From positions 1 to 64,000 of the IMG/VR virus record IMGVR_UViG_3300035703_000044: a stretch of 64,000 nucleotides of DNA, one strand, 5' to 3'. The notes under the pieces are model-generated. The model saw only the letters and a program-made list of their open reading frames with translations, did not search any database and had not been told where the DNA came from. Every line of letters begins with the position of its first letter. Positions within the stretch are counted from its first letter, which is position 1. Below, piece by piece: positions 52,395 through 59,695 of this stretch. The position numbers and the translations under genes were made by a program. This stretch comes from a virus.

Positions 52395-52596
52395 TAGAAT
52401 TATTCGAATGATTCGTGAGCAGATGGTTGCAAATGCTCCTGGTACTTCTGGTGGTTTTACTGGTGCAGCAGATCCTAAAGGTCCAGTTGCTGGTTATGAT
52501 CCAACAATGAAGAGAAGAAAGTATGCTACAGGTGGAATTGGTAGTAGAAAACGCTGGTTAGATTACCTCAAATCCTCCAATGGCAGAAGAAATTAG
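52381..52596 (+). CDS. Small virion-like protein
   Basis: 71 residues. A short N-terminal helix with basic face (MNKLDRIIRMIREQ) is followed by a Gly-rich loop (NAPGTSGGFTGAADPKGP) and a strongly basic C-terminus (KRRKYATGG, GSRKRWLDYLKSSNGRR). The composition resembles small internal or decoration proteins. It overlaps both neighbours. Function is not known. Confidence 0.6.
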   Translation: MNKLDRIIRMIREQMVANAPGTSGGFTGAADPKGPVAGYDPTMKRRKYATGGIGSRKRWLDYLKSSNGRRN

Positions 52597-52963
52597 AGTC
52601 GCAGTACTAGAACAAAAACTAGAAGACTTAAAAGACATCATCGTCAAGATAGATGATGCTATCGAAAAGTTAAGTGAAGTAAATAGTAATGTAACTAAGA
52701 TGCTCGCAGTCCATGAGCAAAGGATCTCCAAGCAAGAGGAAACCGACTCTGTACTCTTTGCTAAAATTGACAAACTCCGTGATAAAGTTGACAGGGATTA
52801 TGACGCACTTGTGTCACGAGTACAAACGATAGAGAAAAGGGTCTGGATGGCCATTGGGGCCATTGCATGTATATCCTTTTTAATGAACAATACTCGTGTT
52901 ATAGAAATCTTGACACCAGAACCTCAGGCATCTATAATAGAGCAACGCAACTTTAAGGTTTGA
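52580..52963 (+). CDS. Coiled-coil protein with one membrane helix
   Basis: 127 residues: residues about 5-90 are a continuous heptad coiled coil (LEQKLEDLKDIIVKIDDAIEKL, later ETDSVLFAKIDKLRDKVDRDY), then a membrane-spanning segment (WMAIGAIACISFLMNN, about 92-107) and a short tail. Topology fits a type-II membrane anchor or a spanin/holin-like accessory. Short phage proteins of this form are common. It overlaps the previous gene by 17 bases and stops three bases before gp61. Confidence 0.7.
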   Translation: MAEEIRVAVLEQKLEDLKDIIVKIDDAIEKLSEVNSNVTKMLAVHEQRISKQEETDSVLFAKIDKLRDKVDRDYDALVSRVQTIEKRVWMAIGAIACISFLMNNTRVIEILTPEPQASIIEQRNFKV

Positions 52964-52965
52964 TT

Positions 52966-53934
52966 ATGGATTTTGTTGATGTTAAGTACATCAATTTGAT
53001 TTCTCCACGACTACAAAAATTCAAAAGAGTAAAGAGTAATCTATACAATTTTCGTTGTCCAATCTGTGGTGATTCTCAAAGAAACAAAAACAAAGCGAGA
53101 GGATATCTATATCAGGTAAAGAATAATACAAACTTTAAGTGTCATAATTGTGGATTGAATATATCTTTCAACAACTTCTTAAAACAAGTAGATATCAATA
53201 CACATAAACAATATACGTTTGAAAAATTTAAAGAGGGTAATACTGGTAAAAACTTTGTTATTGATGAACCAGAGTTTAAGTTTGAAACTCCAAAATTCAA
53301 GACAAAGTTAGATCTTCCCAGGGCATCAGAAAATCCTGATGCAAAGACATACCTGGAAAAAAGAAAATTAAACCCACATAAATTTTATTACACTGAAAAA
53401 TTTAAGGAGTGGACTAACTCCCTAAAACCTACATTTGACTCCACTATTAAAGATGAACCAAGGATTATTATTCCCTTGTTTTATCAAGATACACTAGTCG
53501 GATTTCAGGGTAGGGCATTAGGTCCATCAAAAGTTAAATACATTACTGTAATGATTACTGATGACGCACCAAAAATCTATGGTCTCGATGAAATACAAAA
53601 AGACAAAACTGTCTATGTCACAGAAGGTCCCTTCGACTCAACTTTCATTTGCAATGCGATTGCTCTTTGTGGAGCTGACGGTGATCTTGGTAAGTGGGGC
53701 ATTGACAATCCTGTTTGGATCTATGATAACGAACCACGTAATGGAGAAATCGTCAGGCGAATCCAATCTAAAATTGAGAGTGGAGAGTCCGTCGTCATTT
53801 ATCCAAAGTCAGTAACTGAAAAGGACATTAATGACATGGTTTTATCTGGACTTGATGTGCAATCTATGATAGAATCAAATACTTACTCTGGTTTAGAAGC
53901 AAAACTTAAATTTACTACCTGGAAGAAAATATGA
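52966..53934 (+). CDS. gp61: DNA primase gp61
   Basis: 322 residues from ATG 52966 (in-frame TTG at 52960 rejected); T4 gp61 is 342. An N-terminal zinc-binding domain has two C-x2-C pairs (CPICGD, CHNCGL). A TOPRIM-type domain contains VYVTEGPFDSTF (catalytic Glu) and a WIYDNEPRN acidic patch, with CGADGDLG between. It makes RNA primers with helicase gp41. The stop overlaps the nrdA ATG. Confidence 0.95.
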   Translation: MDFVDVKYINLISPRLQKFKRVKSNLYNFRCPICGDSQRNKNKARGYLYQVKNNTNFKCHNCGLNISFNNFLKQVDINTHKQYTFEKFKEGNTGKNFVIDEPEFKFETPKFKTKLDLPRASENPDAKTYLEKRKLNPHKFYYTEKFKEWTNSLKPTFDSTIKDEPRIIIPLFYQDTLVGFQGRALGPSKVKYITVMITDDAPKIYGLDEIQKDKTVYVTEGPFDSTFICNAIALCGADGDLGKWGIDNPVWIYDNEPRNGEIVRRIQSKIESGESVVIYPKSVTEKDINDMVLSGLDVQSMIESNTYSGLEAKLKFTTWKKI

Positions 53935-56231
53935 GTAACGGTTTAAAGGTTCAAAAGAGAAATGGGTCAATTGAGAGTATTGACCTTGATAAGATGCATG
54001 TGATGGTTGAAGAGGCGTGTAGGGGTCTTGCAGGAGTCTCTGCGAGTCAAGTTGAGATGAAGTCTGGTATTCAATTCTATGATGGAATTACAACCTCCGA
54101 GATTCAAGAAATTTTGATTCGTAGTGCGAGTGATCTAATTGATCTGGATCACCCTAACTACCAATATGTTGCTGCACGTCTTCTTCTCTTTTCTGTAAGA
54201 AAACAACTTTATGGGAAGATGAAAGAACTTCCCACTCTAGAACAACACATTATTGATTGTGTATCTGCAGAGGTTTATGATAGTGATATCTACAATAAGT
54301 ATTCTCAGGAAGAGATTGAACGTGCAGATTCCTTTATTGACCATGATCGTGACTTCTTGTTCACATATGCAGGCCTTCGTCAGGTAGTTGATAAGTATTT
54401 GGTACAGGATAGGAGTTCTGGTGGAGTGTATGAAACTCCACAATTCATGTACATGATGATTGCTCTGACTATCTTTGCAGAGTATCCAAAAGAAACTAGG
54501 ATGTCATACGTCAAGAGGTATTATGACGCAATCTCAAAACACAAAATCAACATTCCCACACCTATCATGGCGGGGGTTAGAACTCCACTTCGACAATTTG
54601 CAAGCTGTGTTCTTGTTGATGTTGATGACTCCCTCGATAGCATCTTTAGCAGTGATATGGCTATCGGCCGCTATGTTGCACAACGTGCGGGAATCGGTAT
54701 CAACGCAGGTCGAATCCGCGGCATCAACAGCAAAATACGAGGTGGCGAGGTTCAGCACACGGGTGTTGTACCGTTCCTCAAAAAGTTTGAAGCGACTGTC
54801 CGATGTTGTACTCAAAATGGCATACGCGGTGGATCCGCCACCGTACACTTCCCAATCTGGCACCAAGAAATCGAAGACATCTTAGTTCTCAAGAACAACA
54901 AAGGAACCGAAGATAACCGAGTTCGTAAACTTGATTATTCTATTCAGATTTCTAAGTTGTTCTATGAGAGATTCATTCGCAATGAAGAAGTATCTCTCTT
55001 CTCACCGCATGATGTTCCTGGACTCTATGAGGCATTTGGAACAGATAGGTTTGATGAGTTGTATTTGAGGTATGAGAATGATCCTTCTACCAAGAAAAAG
55101 ACCATTGGTGGACAAGAACTTATTCTTAATCTCTTGAAAGAACGTGCTGAGACTGGTCGTATTTACATTATGAATATTGATCATTGTAACTCACACTCAT
55201 CATTCAAAGATAAGATTGAAATGTCCAATCTTTGTCAGGAAATCACCCTTCCAACTTATCCAATTCAACACATTGATGATGAGAGTGGAGAGATTGCTCT
55301 TTGTATTCTTTCCGCAATCAATGTTGGTAAAGTAAAGTCTGATGAAGAACTGGAAGAACTCTGTGAACTTTCTGTTCGTGGATTGGATGAACTGATTGAT
55401 TATCAGAAGTATCCAGTACGTGCTGCAGAACTCGCCACGAAGGCGCGTAGATCCCTTGGAATCGGTTACATTGGTCTTGCACACTATCTTGCTAAACTTG
55501 GGTATTCATATGAATCTCAAGAGGCCTGGGATGCAGTTCATGGACTCTCAGAATCTTTTCAGTATTACCTGTTGAAAGCTTCTAACAAACTTGCAAAAGA
55601 AAAAGGTCATTGTGAAAACTTTGGTCGTACTAAGTATGCTGATGGAATTCTTCCAATCGATACTTATAAAAAAGATGTAGACGAAATTTCATCGATTCCA
55701 TACCAACATGATTGGGAAACTCTTAGGACATCTATCCTGGAACATGGTCTCAGGCACTCAACACTGTCCGCACAAATGCCATCGGAGAGCAGTTCCGTTG
55801 TGTCAAACGCCACAAATGGAATCGAACCTCCCCGTGGATTCTTGTCCATTAAGAAATCCAAGAAGGGACCTCTTAAACAGATTGTTCCCCAATATGCAAC
55901 GTTGAAGAACCACTACACGTTGTTGTGGGACATGAAGAGTAATGAAGGTTACATCAAGATTGTTGCAATGATGCAAAAGTTCTTTGATCAGGCTATTTCT
56001 GGTAACTGGAGTTACAATCCAGAAAACTATCCAGACAATGAAGTTCCAGTGTCAGTTATGGCAAATGACTTCTTGACTACATACAAGTACGGATGGAAAA
56101 CTTCCTATTATCAGAATACTTACGATATCAAGACTGATGAAGTGGTGGAAGAAAAGAAATCCGAATTGGAAAATCTAATTAATGAGTTAAGTTCAGTAGA
56201 GGAGGGAGAGTGTGAATCCTGTGCAGTTTAA
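53931..56231 (+). CDS. nrdA: Ribonucleotide reductase class Ia, large subunit NrdA
   Basis: 766 residues (E. coli NrdA: 761). An N-terminal ATP-cone-like region (residues 1-90) is present. Active-site features: CVLVDVDDSLDS (redox Cys), NLCQEITLP (the N-x-C-x-E site), ALCILSAINVG (second redox Cys) and SYYQNTYDI (paired radical-transfer Tyr). The C-terminal shuttle cysteines are in GECESCAV. It reduces NDPs to supply dNTPs for replication, with NrdB next door. Coupled by ATGA to gp61. Confidence 0.97.
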   Translation: MSNGLKVQKRNGSIESIDLDKMHVMVEEACRGLAGVSASQVEMKSGIQFYDGITTSEIQEILIRSASDLIDLDHPNYQYVAARLLLFSVRKQLYGKMKELPTLEQHIIDCVSAEVYDSDIYNKYSQEEIERADSFIDHDRDFLFTYAGLRQVVDKYLVQDRSSGGVYETPQFMYMMIALTIFAEYPKETRMSYVKRYYDAISKHKINIPTPIMAGVRTPLRQFASCVLVDVDDSLDSIFSSDMAIGRYVAQRAGIGINAGRIRGINSKIRGGEVQHTGVVPFLKKFEATVRCCTQNGIRGGSATVHFPIWHQEIEDILVLKNNKGTEDNRVRKLDYSIQISKLFYERFIRNEEVSLFSPHDVPGLYEAFGTDRFDELYLRYENDPSTKKKTIGGQELILNLLKERAETGRIYIMNIDHCNSHSSFKDKIEMSNLCQEITLPTYPIQHIDDESGEIALCILSAINVGKVKSDEELEELCELSVRGLDELIDYQKYPVRAAELATKARRSLGIGYIGLAHYLAKLGYSYESQEAWDAVHGLSESFQYYLLKASNKLAKEKGHCENFGRTKYADGILPIDTYKKDVDEISSIPYQHDWETLRTSILEHGLRHSTLSAQMPSESSSVVSNATNGIEPPRGFLSIKKSKKGPLKQIVPQYATLKNHYTLLWDMKSNEGYIKIVAMMQKFFDQAISGNWSYNPENYPDNEVPVSVMANDFLTTYKYGWKTSYYQNTYDIKTDEVVEEKKSELENLINELSSVEEGECESCAV

Positions 56232-56268
56232 GATTTCTTCTACGGAAGAAACCACACAAATTAAAGGA

Positions 56269-57399
56269 ATGACGGTTTTTAACACTGAAAAAGTTGATAC
56301 TAAGAAACAACCAATGTTTTTTGGTAAACCCCTTGGAGTCCAGAGATATGATTCATACAAATATCCTGTATTCGATAAACTGACCACTCAACAATTAGGA
56401 TACTTCTGGAGACCCGAAGAGGTGTCTCTCCAGAAGGATCGTGGAGATTATCAAACACTACGTCCAGAACAGAAACATATCTACACTTCTAATCTGAAGT
56501 ATCAGATTATGCTTGATTCTGTTCAGGGACGTGGACCTGGAATGGCATTTATTCCTTATTGTTCTTTGCCAGAACTTGAGGCATGTATGGAAGTATGGGG
56601 ATTTATGGAGATGATCCATAGTCGTTCATACACTTATATCATCAAGAATGTATACTCGGATCCTTCTGAGGTATTTGATACTATTATTACAGATAATCGC
56701 ATTCTTGAACGTGCCAAGAGTGTAACTGAATCGTATGATGACTTTATTCAATCAGCACAATCTTATGGTACATCCAATGCATGGATGCACAATCTTGAAG
56801 GAGTTTCATACGCAAGAGAAACAATTAACGATGTTAAAAGAAAACTCTATAGAGCAGTCGCAAACGTTAACATTCTTGAAGGTATTCGCTTCTACGTTAG
56901 TTTTGCATGTTCTTTCGCATTCGGTGAACTTAAGCTCATGGAAGGATCCGCTAAGATCATCTCTCTTATCGCAAGAGACGAAAATCAACACTTAGCAATC
57001 ACTCAAAATATTCTGAATAAGTGGAAAGAAGGTGATGATCCTGAGATGCGTCAGATCGCAAAAGAAGAAGAAGAGTGGGTTTATGCAATGTTTGATCGTG
57101 CAGTAAATGAAGAAAAGAAATGGGCAGATTATCTGTTCAAAGATGGAAGCATGATTGGACTTAATGATAAACTTCTTCAACAGTACGTTGAATGGATTGC
57201 AAACAGAAGACTTAAAGCAATTGGGATGAAACCCCAGTACGATATTTCAGCAAACAATAATCCACTTCCTTGGACTCAGCACTGGATTTCCTCTAAAGGT
57301 CTCCAGGTGGCTCCCCAAGAAACGGAAGTTGAAAGTTATGTGGTAGGTGGAATTAAACAAGATGTGAAAACAGACACATTTAGTGGTTTCAAACTGTAA
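56269..57399 (+). CDS. nrdB: Ribonucleotide reductase class Ia, small subunit NrdB
   Basis: 376 residues from ATG 56269, chosen because MTVFNTEKVDTKKQPMFFGKP matches the usual start of the family. An in-frame GTG at 56212 (GGAGGGAGAG upstream) would add 19 residues and overlap nrdA by 20 bases; it cannot be excluded. Diiron and radical residues are visible: LDSVQG (Asp), MEMIHSRSYT (Glu, His, radical Tyr), LEGIRFYVSFACSFAF (Glu) and RDENQHL (Glu, His). E. coli NrdB is also 376 residues. It holds the tyrosyl radical for NrdA. Confidence 0.95.
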   Translation: MTVFNTEKVDTKKQPMFFGKPLGVQRYDSYKYPVFDKLTTQQLGYFWRPEEVSLQKDRGDYQTLRPEQKHIYTSNLKYQIMLDSVQGRGPGMAFIPYCSLPELEACMEVWGFMEMIHSRSYTYIIKNVYSDPSEVFDTIITDNRILERAKSVTESYDDFIQSAQSYGTSNAWMHNLEGVSYARETINDVKRKLYRAVANVNILEGIRFYVSFACSFAFGELKLMEGSAKIISLIARDENQHLAITQNILNKWKEGDDPEMRQIAKEEEEWVYAMFDRAVNEEKKWADYLFKDGSMIGLNDKLLQQYVEWIANRRLKAIGMKPQYDISANNNPLPWTQHWISSKGLQVAPQETEVESYVVGGIKQDVKTDTFSGFKL

Positions 57400-57424
57400 T
57401 AATATAATAAAATTTTATAGATAG

Positions 57425-57446
57425 GGGAGAGTAATCTCCCTTTTTT
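57425..57446 (+). terminator. Terminator after nrdB
   Basis: GGGAGA-GTAA-TCTCCC then six T. The next ATG starts two bases after the T-run. Confidence 0.9.
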
Positions 57447-57447
57447 A

Positions 57448-57603
57448 ATGCCTAAAAATCAACTCACTAAAGACGAACTGAAGGTTCGTGTATTAAAACT
57501 AAAAGATAGATTGCACAAGGACCAACCAAGTTGGGACTCTAAAGGACTTGCTCATAAATATCTGAATGAAGTTCTTGACATTATTGATGAGTATAGGTAC
57601 TAG
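57448..57603 (+). CDS. Small hypothetical protein (51 aa)
   Basis: A 51-residue frame, mostly helical and charged (KDELKVRVLKLKDRLHKDQ, GLAHKYLNEVLDIIDEYR). It starts two bases past the terminator T-run without a Shine-Dalgarno sequence, and its end overlaps the GIY-YIG gene. Similar short proteins occur in cyanophages to my memory. No function is assigned. Confidence 0.6.
   Translation: MPKNQLTKDELKVRVLKLKDRLHKDQPSWDSKGLAHKYLNEVLDIIDEYRY
57553..57560 (+). promoter_or_regulatory. Late-type box CATAAATA before GIY-YIG gene 3
   Basis: CATAAATA inside the 57448 gene, 27 bases before ATG 57587; it resembles the placement of late boxes before the other two homing endonucleases but may be chance coding sequence. 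Confidence 0.3.
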
Positions 57604-58045
57604 TTGCAGTTATAATAATGGGTGGAAATATAAGAAACCTGAAGGACAATGTTTCGAGTCTGAAGACATAGGGGATAATTTTGGGTTTGTTTATCTCATT
57701 ACAAACAAGATAAACTCCAAACAATACATAGGACGGAAATATTTCTGGCAGTTTAGGACCCCCAAAGGGAAAAAACGTAAAGTAAAATCAGAGTCTAATT
57801 GGAAGGATTACTATGGGTCTTGCCCAGAACTTAAAGAAGATATTGAAAAATACGGCAGAGAAAATTTTGTTAGAGTTATTCTCTCATTACATAAAACAAA
57901 GGGCAAAACAAACTTTGAAGAGACAAGACAACTCTTCTGCCACAACGTCCTCACGGAATCACTTGACAACGGGGAACCAGCCTTCTACAATAGCAACATC
58001 CTCAACAGGTACTTCCGAAAAGATTACTATGGAAACACAGATTGA
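57587..58045 (+). CDS. GIY-YIG endonuclease, Seg-like (third copy)
   Basis: 152 residues from ATG 57587 (ATG 57566 adds seven residues). The nuclease core is FGFVYLITNKINSKQYIGRKYFW with the paired GFVYL/QYIGR of the family, then Arg/Lys-rich residues and NWKDYYGSCPELKEDIEKYG, followed by ENFVRVILSLHKTKG and a Glu region (TNFEETRQLF). No NUMOD3 repeats are visible, so it differs from the two copies in the replication block. Relatives of this shorter form are frequent in T4-like phages. Whether it is mobile is not shown. Confidence 0.8.
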   Translation: MSIGTSCSYNNGWKYKKPEGQCFESEDIGDNFGFVYLITNKINSKQYIGRKYFWQFRTPKGKKRKVKSESNWKDYYGSCPELKEDIEKYGRENFVRVILSLHKTKGKTNFEETRQLFCHNVLTESLDNGEPAFYNSNILNRYFRKDYYGNTD

Positions 58046-58247
58046 ACCAGTGCCTTATGTGAGGGAGTGGTGTATTAATCGAATCCATTACCTTGCAGAT
58101 CATGGTGGATTGGAAGATCAGTTCAATGCCGTCGCTCTTGCTGAAGAGTTTGATGAATGGATCAACATTCCAGAAGGAGTTCAAGAACTTGATTATCTCT
58201 GTCTTGAAGAAGAAGGTTGGGGGGATCAAGAGGTTGATATTCGGTAA
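58029..58247 (+). CDS. Small acidic hypothetical protein
   Basis: 72 residues from ATG 58029, overlapping the GIY-YIG gene by 17 bases. An acidic, Trp/Glu-rich sequence (YVREWCINRIHYLADHGG, ALAEEFDEWINIPEG) with a mostly helical prediction. A longer in-frame start further up lies within the nuclease. Function is unknown. Confidence 0.6.
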   Translation: METQIEPVPYVREWCINRIHYLADHGGLEDQFNAVALAEEFDEWINIPEGVQELDYLCLEEEGWGDQEVDIR

Positions 58248-58256
58248 ACCAAACAC

Positions 58257-58285
58257 TTGACTTTTACTAAATATTAACTTATTAT
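58257..58285 (+). promoter_or_regulatory. Sigma70-type promoter before the structured region
   Basis: TTGACT (58257-58262), 17 bp, TATTAT (58280-58285). The start point near 58292 falls at the left arm of the hairpin at 58289. Confidence 0.6.
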
Positions 58286-58288
58286 GTA

Positions 58289-58318
58289 AAATCCCACTCC
58301 AAAAGGGTGGGATTTTTA
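58289..58318 (+). terminator. Terminator after the 58029 gene
   Basis: ATCCCAC/GTGGGAT stem, with extra CC/GG pairing inside and an AAAA loop, then TTTTT. It closes the upstream unit, and transcripts from 58257 would start within it. Confidence 0.85.
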
Positions 58319-58344
58319 TTATTAGACTTTGATTTGATTTAGAG

Positions 58345-58393
58345 CCCAGGAAGGTGCCCCCCGAGAGGGGCGGTGTACCCCCCTTCTATTGGG
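58345..58393 (+). other. GC-rich structured leader upstream of the RlpA-like gene
   Basis: Three nested helices can be drawn: CCCA/TGGG, GGAAGG-type GAAGG/CCTTC, and GCCCC/GGGGC closed by CCGAGA. It is much richer in G and C than its surroundings and lies between a sigma70-type promoter and the ATG at 58416, which has no evident Shine-Dalgarno sequence. Candidate regulatory RNA; no known riboswitch class is recognised. Confidence 0.5.
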
Positions 58394-58415
58394 ATGTAGA
58401 GTTCTATTAAATTTA

Positions 58416-58778
58416 ATGCTTTTTAAAACACTTTCAATTCTTGTCTTTGGTCTTGTCGGACTGGCACCCGTAACAGCAAAGGCAGCGAGCGGATGTTCCC
58501 TCGCATCACATTATGGAGTCGGTGATGGATATCACGGGCAGACAACTGCCAATGGTGAAAGATACAATGCTTATGGTAAATCAGTAGCACATAAAACACT
58601 TCCTTTTGGAACTAGATTGCGTGTAACCAATCAATCAAACGGTAAGTCTGTGATTGTGCGTGTAAATGATCGCGGTCCTTATATCGCGGGTAGAGACCTT
58701 GACTTGTCTTACGGTGCATTCTCTACTATTGCTTCACCCGGTCAAGGTGTTGCTAGGATTTGTTACTCGCGGGTATGA
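58416..58778 (+). CDS. Exported RlpA-like double-psi beta-barrel protein
   Basis: 120 residues from ATG 58416 (in-frame TTG at 58389 rejected). A clear signal peptide (LFKTLSILVFGLVGLAPV, cleavage near AKA-AS at about 23-25) is followed by an RlpA-type domain: ASHYGVGDGYHGQTTANGE, HKTLPFGTRLRVTN, SVIVRVNDRGPY and RDLDLSYGAFSTIA. RlpA proteins act on peptidoglycan glycan strands; in Pseudomonas RlpA is a lytic transglycosylase, while in E. coli activity is unclear. A phage copy could aid cell-wall passage or lysis. The neighbour at 58832 encodes a membrane-anchored protein, together perhaps a wall-active unit. Confidence 0.9.
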   Translation: MLFKTLSILVFGLVGLAPVTAKAASGCSLASHYGVGDGYHGQTTANGERYNAYGKSVAHKTLPFGTRLRVTNQSNGKSVIVRVNDRGPYIAGRDLDLSYGAFSTIASPGQGVARICYSRV

Positions 58779-58793
58779 CGATCTGAAAAACTG

Positions 58794-58801
58794 AATAAAT
58801 A
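58794..58801 (+). promoter_or_regulatory. Late promoter AATAAATA before the 58832 gene
   Basis: AATAAATA 15 bases after the RlpA-like stop; the RNA would begin within or before the hairpin at 58803. Confidence 0.4.
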
Positions 58802-58802
58802 G

Positions 58803-58831
58803 AGAGGAGTGGTTGCTACTCCTCTTTTTTT
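58803..58831 (+). terminator. Terminator/leader hairpin upstream of the 58832 gene
   Basis: Perfect 8-bp stem AGAGGAGT/ACTCCTCT, loop GGTTGCT, then seven T; the ATG is the next base. AGGAG, a Shine-Dalgarno sequence, is buried in the stem. Confidence 0.85.
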
Positions 58832-59242
58832 ATGTTTAATTTTAACTTCGGTAAGAAGAAACCAGATAAGAAGAAGATATTCATCATAAGTCTCGTACTC
58901 AGTGGTATCGTAGCAACCCTCTCACAATGCACAGGAGTGTCCCAGAAGACCCTGTGGGACCTTCTAGACGAGGTACAGAGGACTCTGTTCCCTCAGACCA
59001 TAATCAATGATGTTCTGATCCAAGATCCAGACATCATAAAGAGAAGAGTTGAAAGGGATGTAGACAGAGCCATAAGAGAATATGAGGACTTGACAAGAGA
59101 CTCAGAACCACCTAGAGTACCTTTGCCACGGTTGATAGAGAAAGCTCCAGATGAAGCTTTATGTTATTCTGAAGAGTGTAAGAAACTTGGAGGAGAAATG
59201 AGACTCTGTGCCCCATGGCTTGACACCTGTAAAGAGGAGTGA
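58832..59242 (+). CDS. Small membrane-anchored protein, possible spanin-like
   Basis: 136 residues: a basic N-terminus (FGKKKPDKKK), one hydrophobic helix (IFIISLVLSGIVATL, about 16-30) ending in SQCTG, then a charged helical domain (DIIKRRVERDVDRAIREYED) and a Pro-rich segment with four cysteines near the end (CYSEECKK, LCAPWLDTC). Cys after the membrane helix hints at a lipoprotein, but the lipobox is poor. Topology fits an inner-membrane spanin or wall-facing protein, and it follows the RlpA-like gene. No sequence match to known spanins is recognised. Confidence 0.6.
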   Translation: MFNFNFGKKKPDKKKIFIISLVLSGIVATLSQCTGVSQKTLWDLLDEVQRTLFPQTIINDVLIQDPDIIKRRVERDVDRAIREYEDLTRDSEPPRVPLPRLIEKAPDEALCYSEECKKLGGEMRLCAPWLDTCKEE

Positions 59243-59248
59243 TATACT
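59220..59248 (+). promoter_or_regulatory. Sigma70-type promoter for tRNA-Arg
   Basis: TTGACA (59220-59225), 17 bp, TATACT (59243-59248), overlapping the end of the 58832 gene; the tRNA begins 18 bases after the -10. Confidence 0.8.
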
Positions 59249-59265
59249 AAACAAGTAAACAACAA

Positions 59266-59337
59266 GGGCTCATAGTTAAGCGGATATAACTACCGCCTTC
59301 TAAGCGGTCGTCCCTGGTTCGATTCCAGGTGAGCCTG
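59266..59337 (+). tRNA. tRNA-Arg (anticodon TCT)
   Basis: 72 nt. Acceptor GGGCTCA/TGAGCCT, anticodon loop CTTCTAA with TCT at 59299-59301, T arm CCTGG-TTCGATT-CCAGG. Reads AGA, abundant in this AT-rich phage. CCA not encoded; the next promoter's -35 begins at the following base. Confidence 0.93.
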
Positions 59338-59366
59338 TTGACAATTATACTCAATTACTCTATAAT
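59338..59366 (+). promoter_or_regulatory. Consensus sigma70-type promoter for tRNA-Gly
   Basis: Perfect TTGACA (59338-59343), 17 bp, perfect TATAAT (59361-59366); tRNA-Gly starts ten bases later. Confidence 0.88.
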
Positions 59367-59375
59367 TGTCTTATT

Positions 59376-59446
59376 GCGAGTGTGGTGTAGTGGTAACATG
59401 CGAGCCTTCCAAGCTCTTGTCACGGGTTCGAACCCCGTCACTCGCT
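59376..59446 (+). tRNA. tRNA-Gly (anticodon TCC)
   Basis: 71 nt. Acceptor GCGAGTG/CACTCGC perfect, anticodon loop CTTCCAA with TCC at 59408-59410, T arm CGGG-TTCGAAC-CCCG. CCA not encoded. Confidence 0.94.
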
Positions 59447-59448
59447 CT

Positions 59449-59520
59449 CCTCTGGTAGTCTATTGGTAAGGACACCCCGACAAGGGAGTTGGAAATTGGG
59501 TTCGATTCCCAGACAGAGGT
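59449..59520 (+). tRNA. Degenerate tRNA-like sequence, isotype undetermined
   Basis: Acceptor CCTCTG pairs with CAGAGG (seventh pair mismatched), D arm GTCT/GGAC and T arm TTGGG-TTCGATT-CCCAG are normal. The anticodon arm is abnormal: the region CACCCCGACAAGGGAG gives only a partial CCC/GGG stem, with a six-base loop lacking the usual T33. A GAC (Val) or CAA (Leu) anticodon could be argued; neither is convincing. It may be a decayed tRNA, an unusual one, or a sequencing error. Confidence 0.55.
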
Positions 59521-59524
59521 ACAT

Positions 59525-59600
59525 TCCCCTATAGCTCAATTGGCAGAGCACGGAGCTGTTAACTCTGGGGTTGTTAGTTCGAGTCTAACTGGGGGAGCCA
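59525..59600 (+). tRNA. tRNA-Asn (anticodon GTT), CCA encoded
   Basis: Acceptor TCCCCTA/TGGGGGA, anticodon loop CTGTTAA with GTT at 59558-59560, T arm GTTAG-TTCGAGT-CTAAC, discriminator G and an encoded CCA (59598-59600). The only tRNA in the window with a complete encoded CCA. Confidence 0.94.
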
Positions 59601-59601
59601 C

Positions 59602-59674
<73 letters not shown>

Positions 59675-59682
59675 CATAAATA
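59675..59682 (+). promoter_or_regulatory. Late promoter CATAAATA before the Dps-like gene
   Basis: CATAAATA one base after tRNA-Val, 21 bases before the ATG at 59696. Confidence 0.55.
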
Positions 59683-59695
59683 TTTCAAAAAGATA

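Noticed and set aside
56212-56268. GTG start for nrdB
   Set aside because: It has a good Shine-Dalgarno, but the added residues overlap the nrdA C-terminus and do not resemble family N-termini; kept as an alternative in the nrdB entry.
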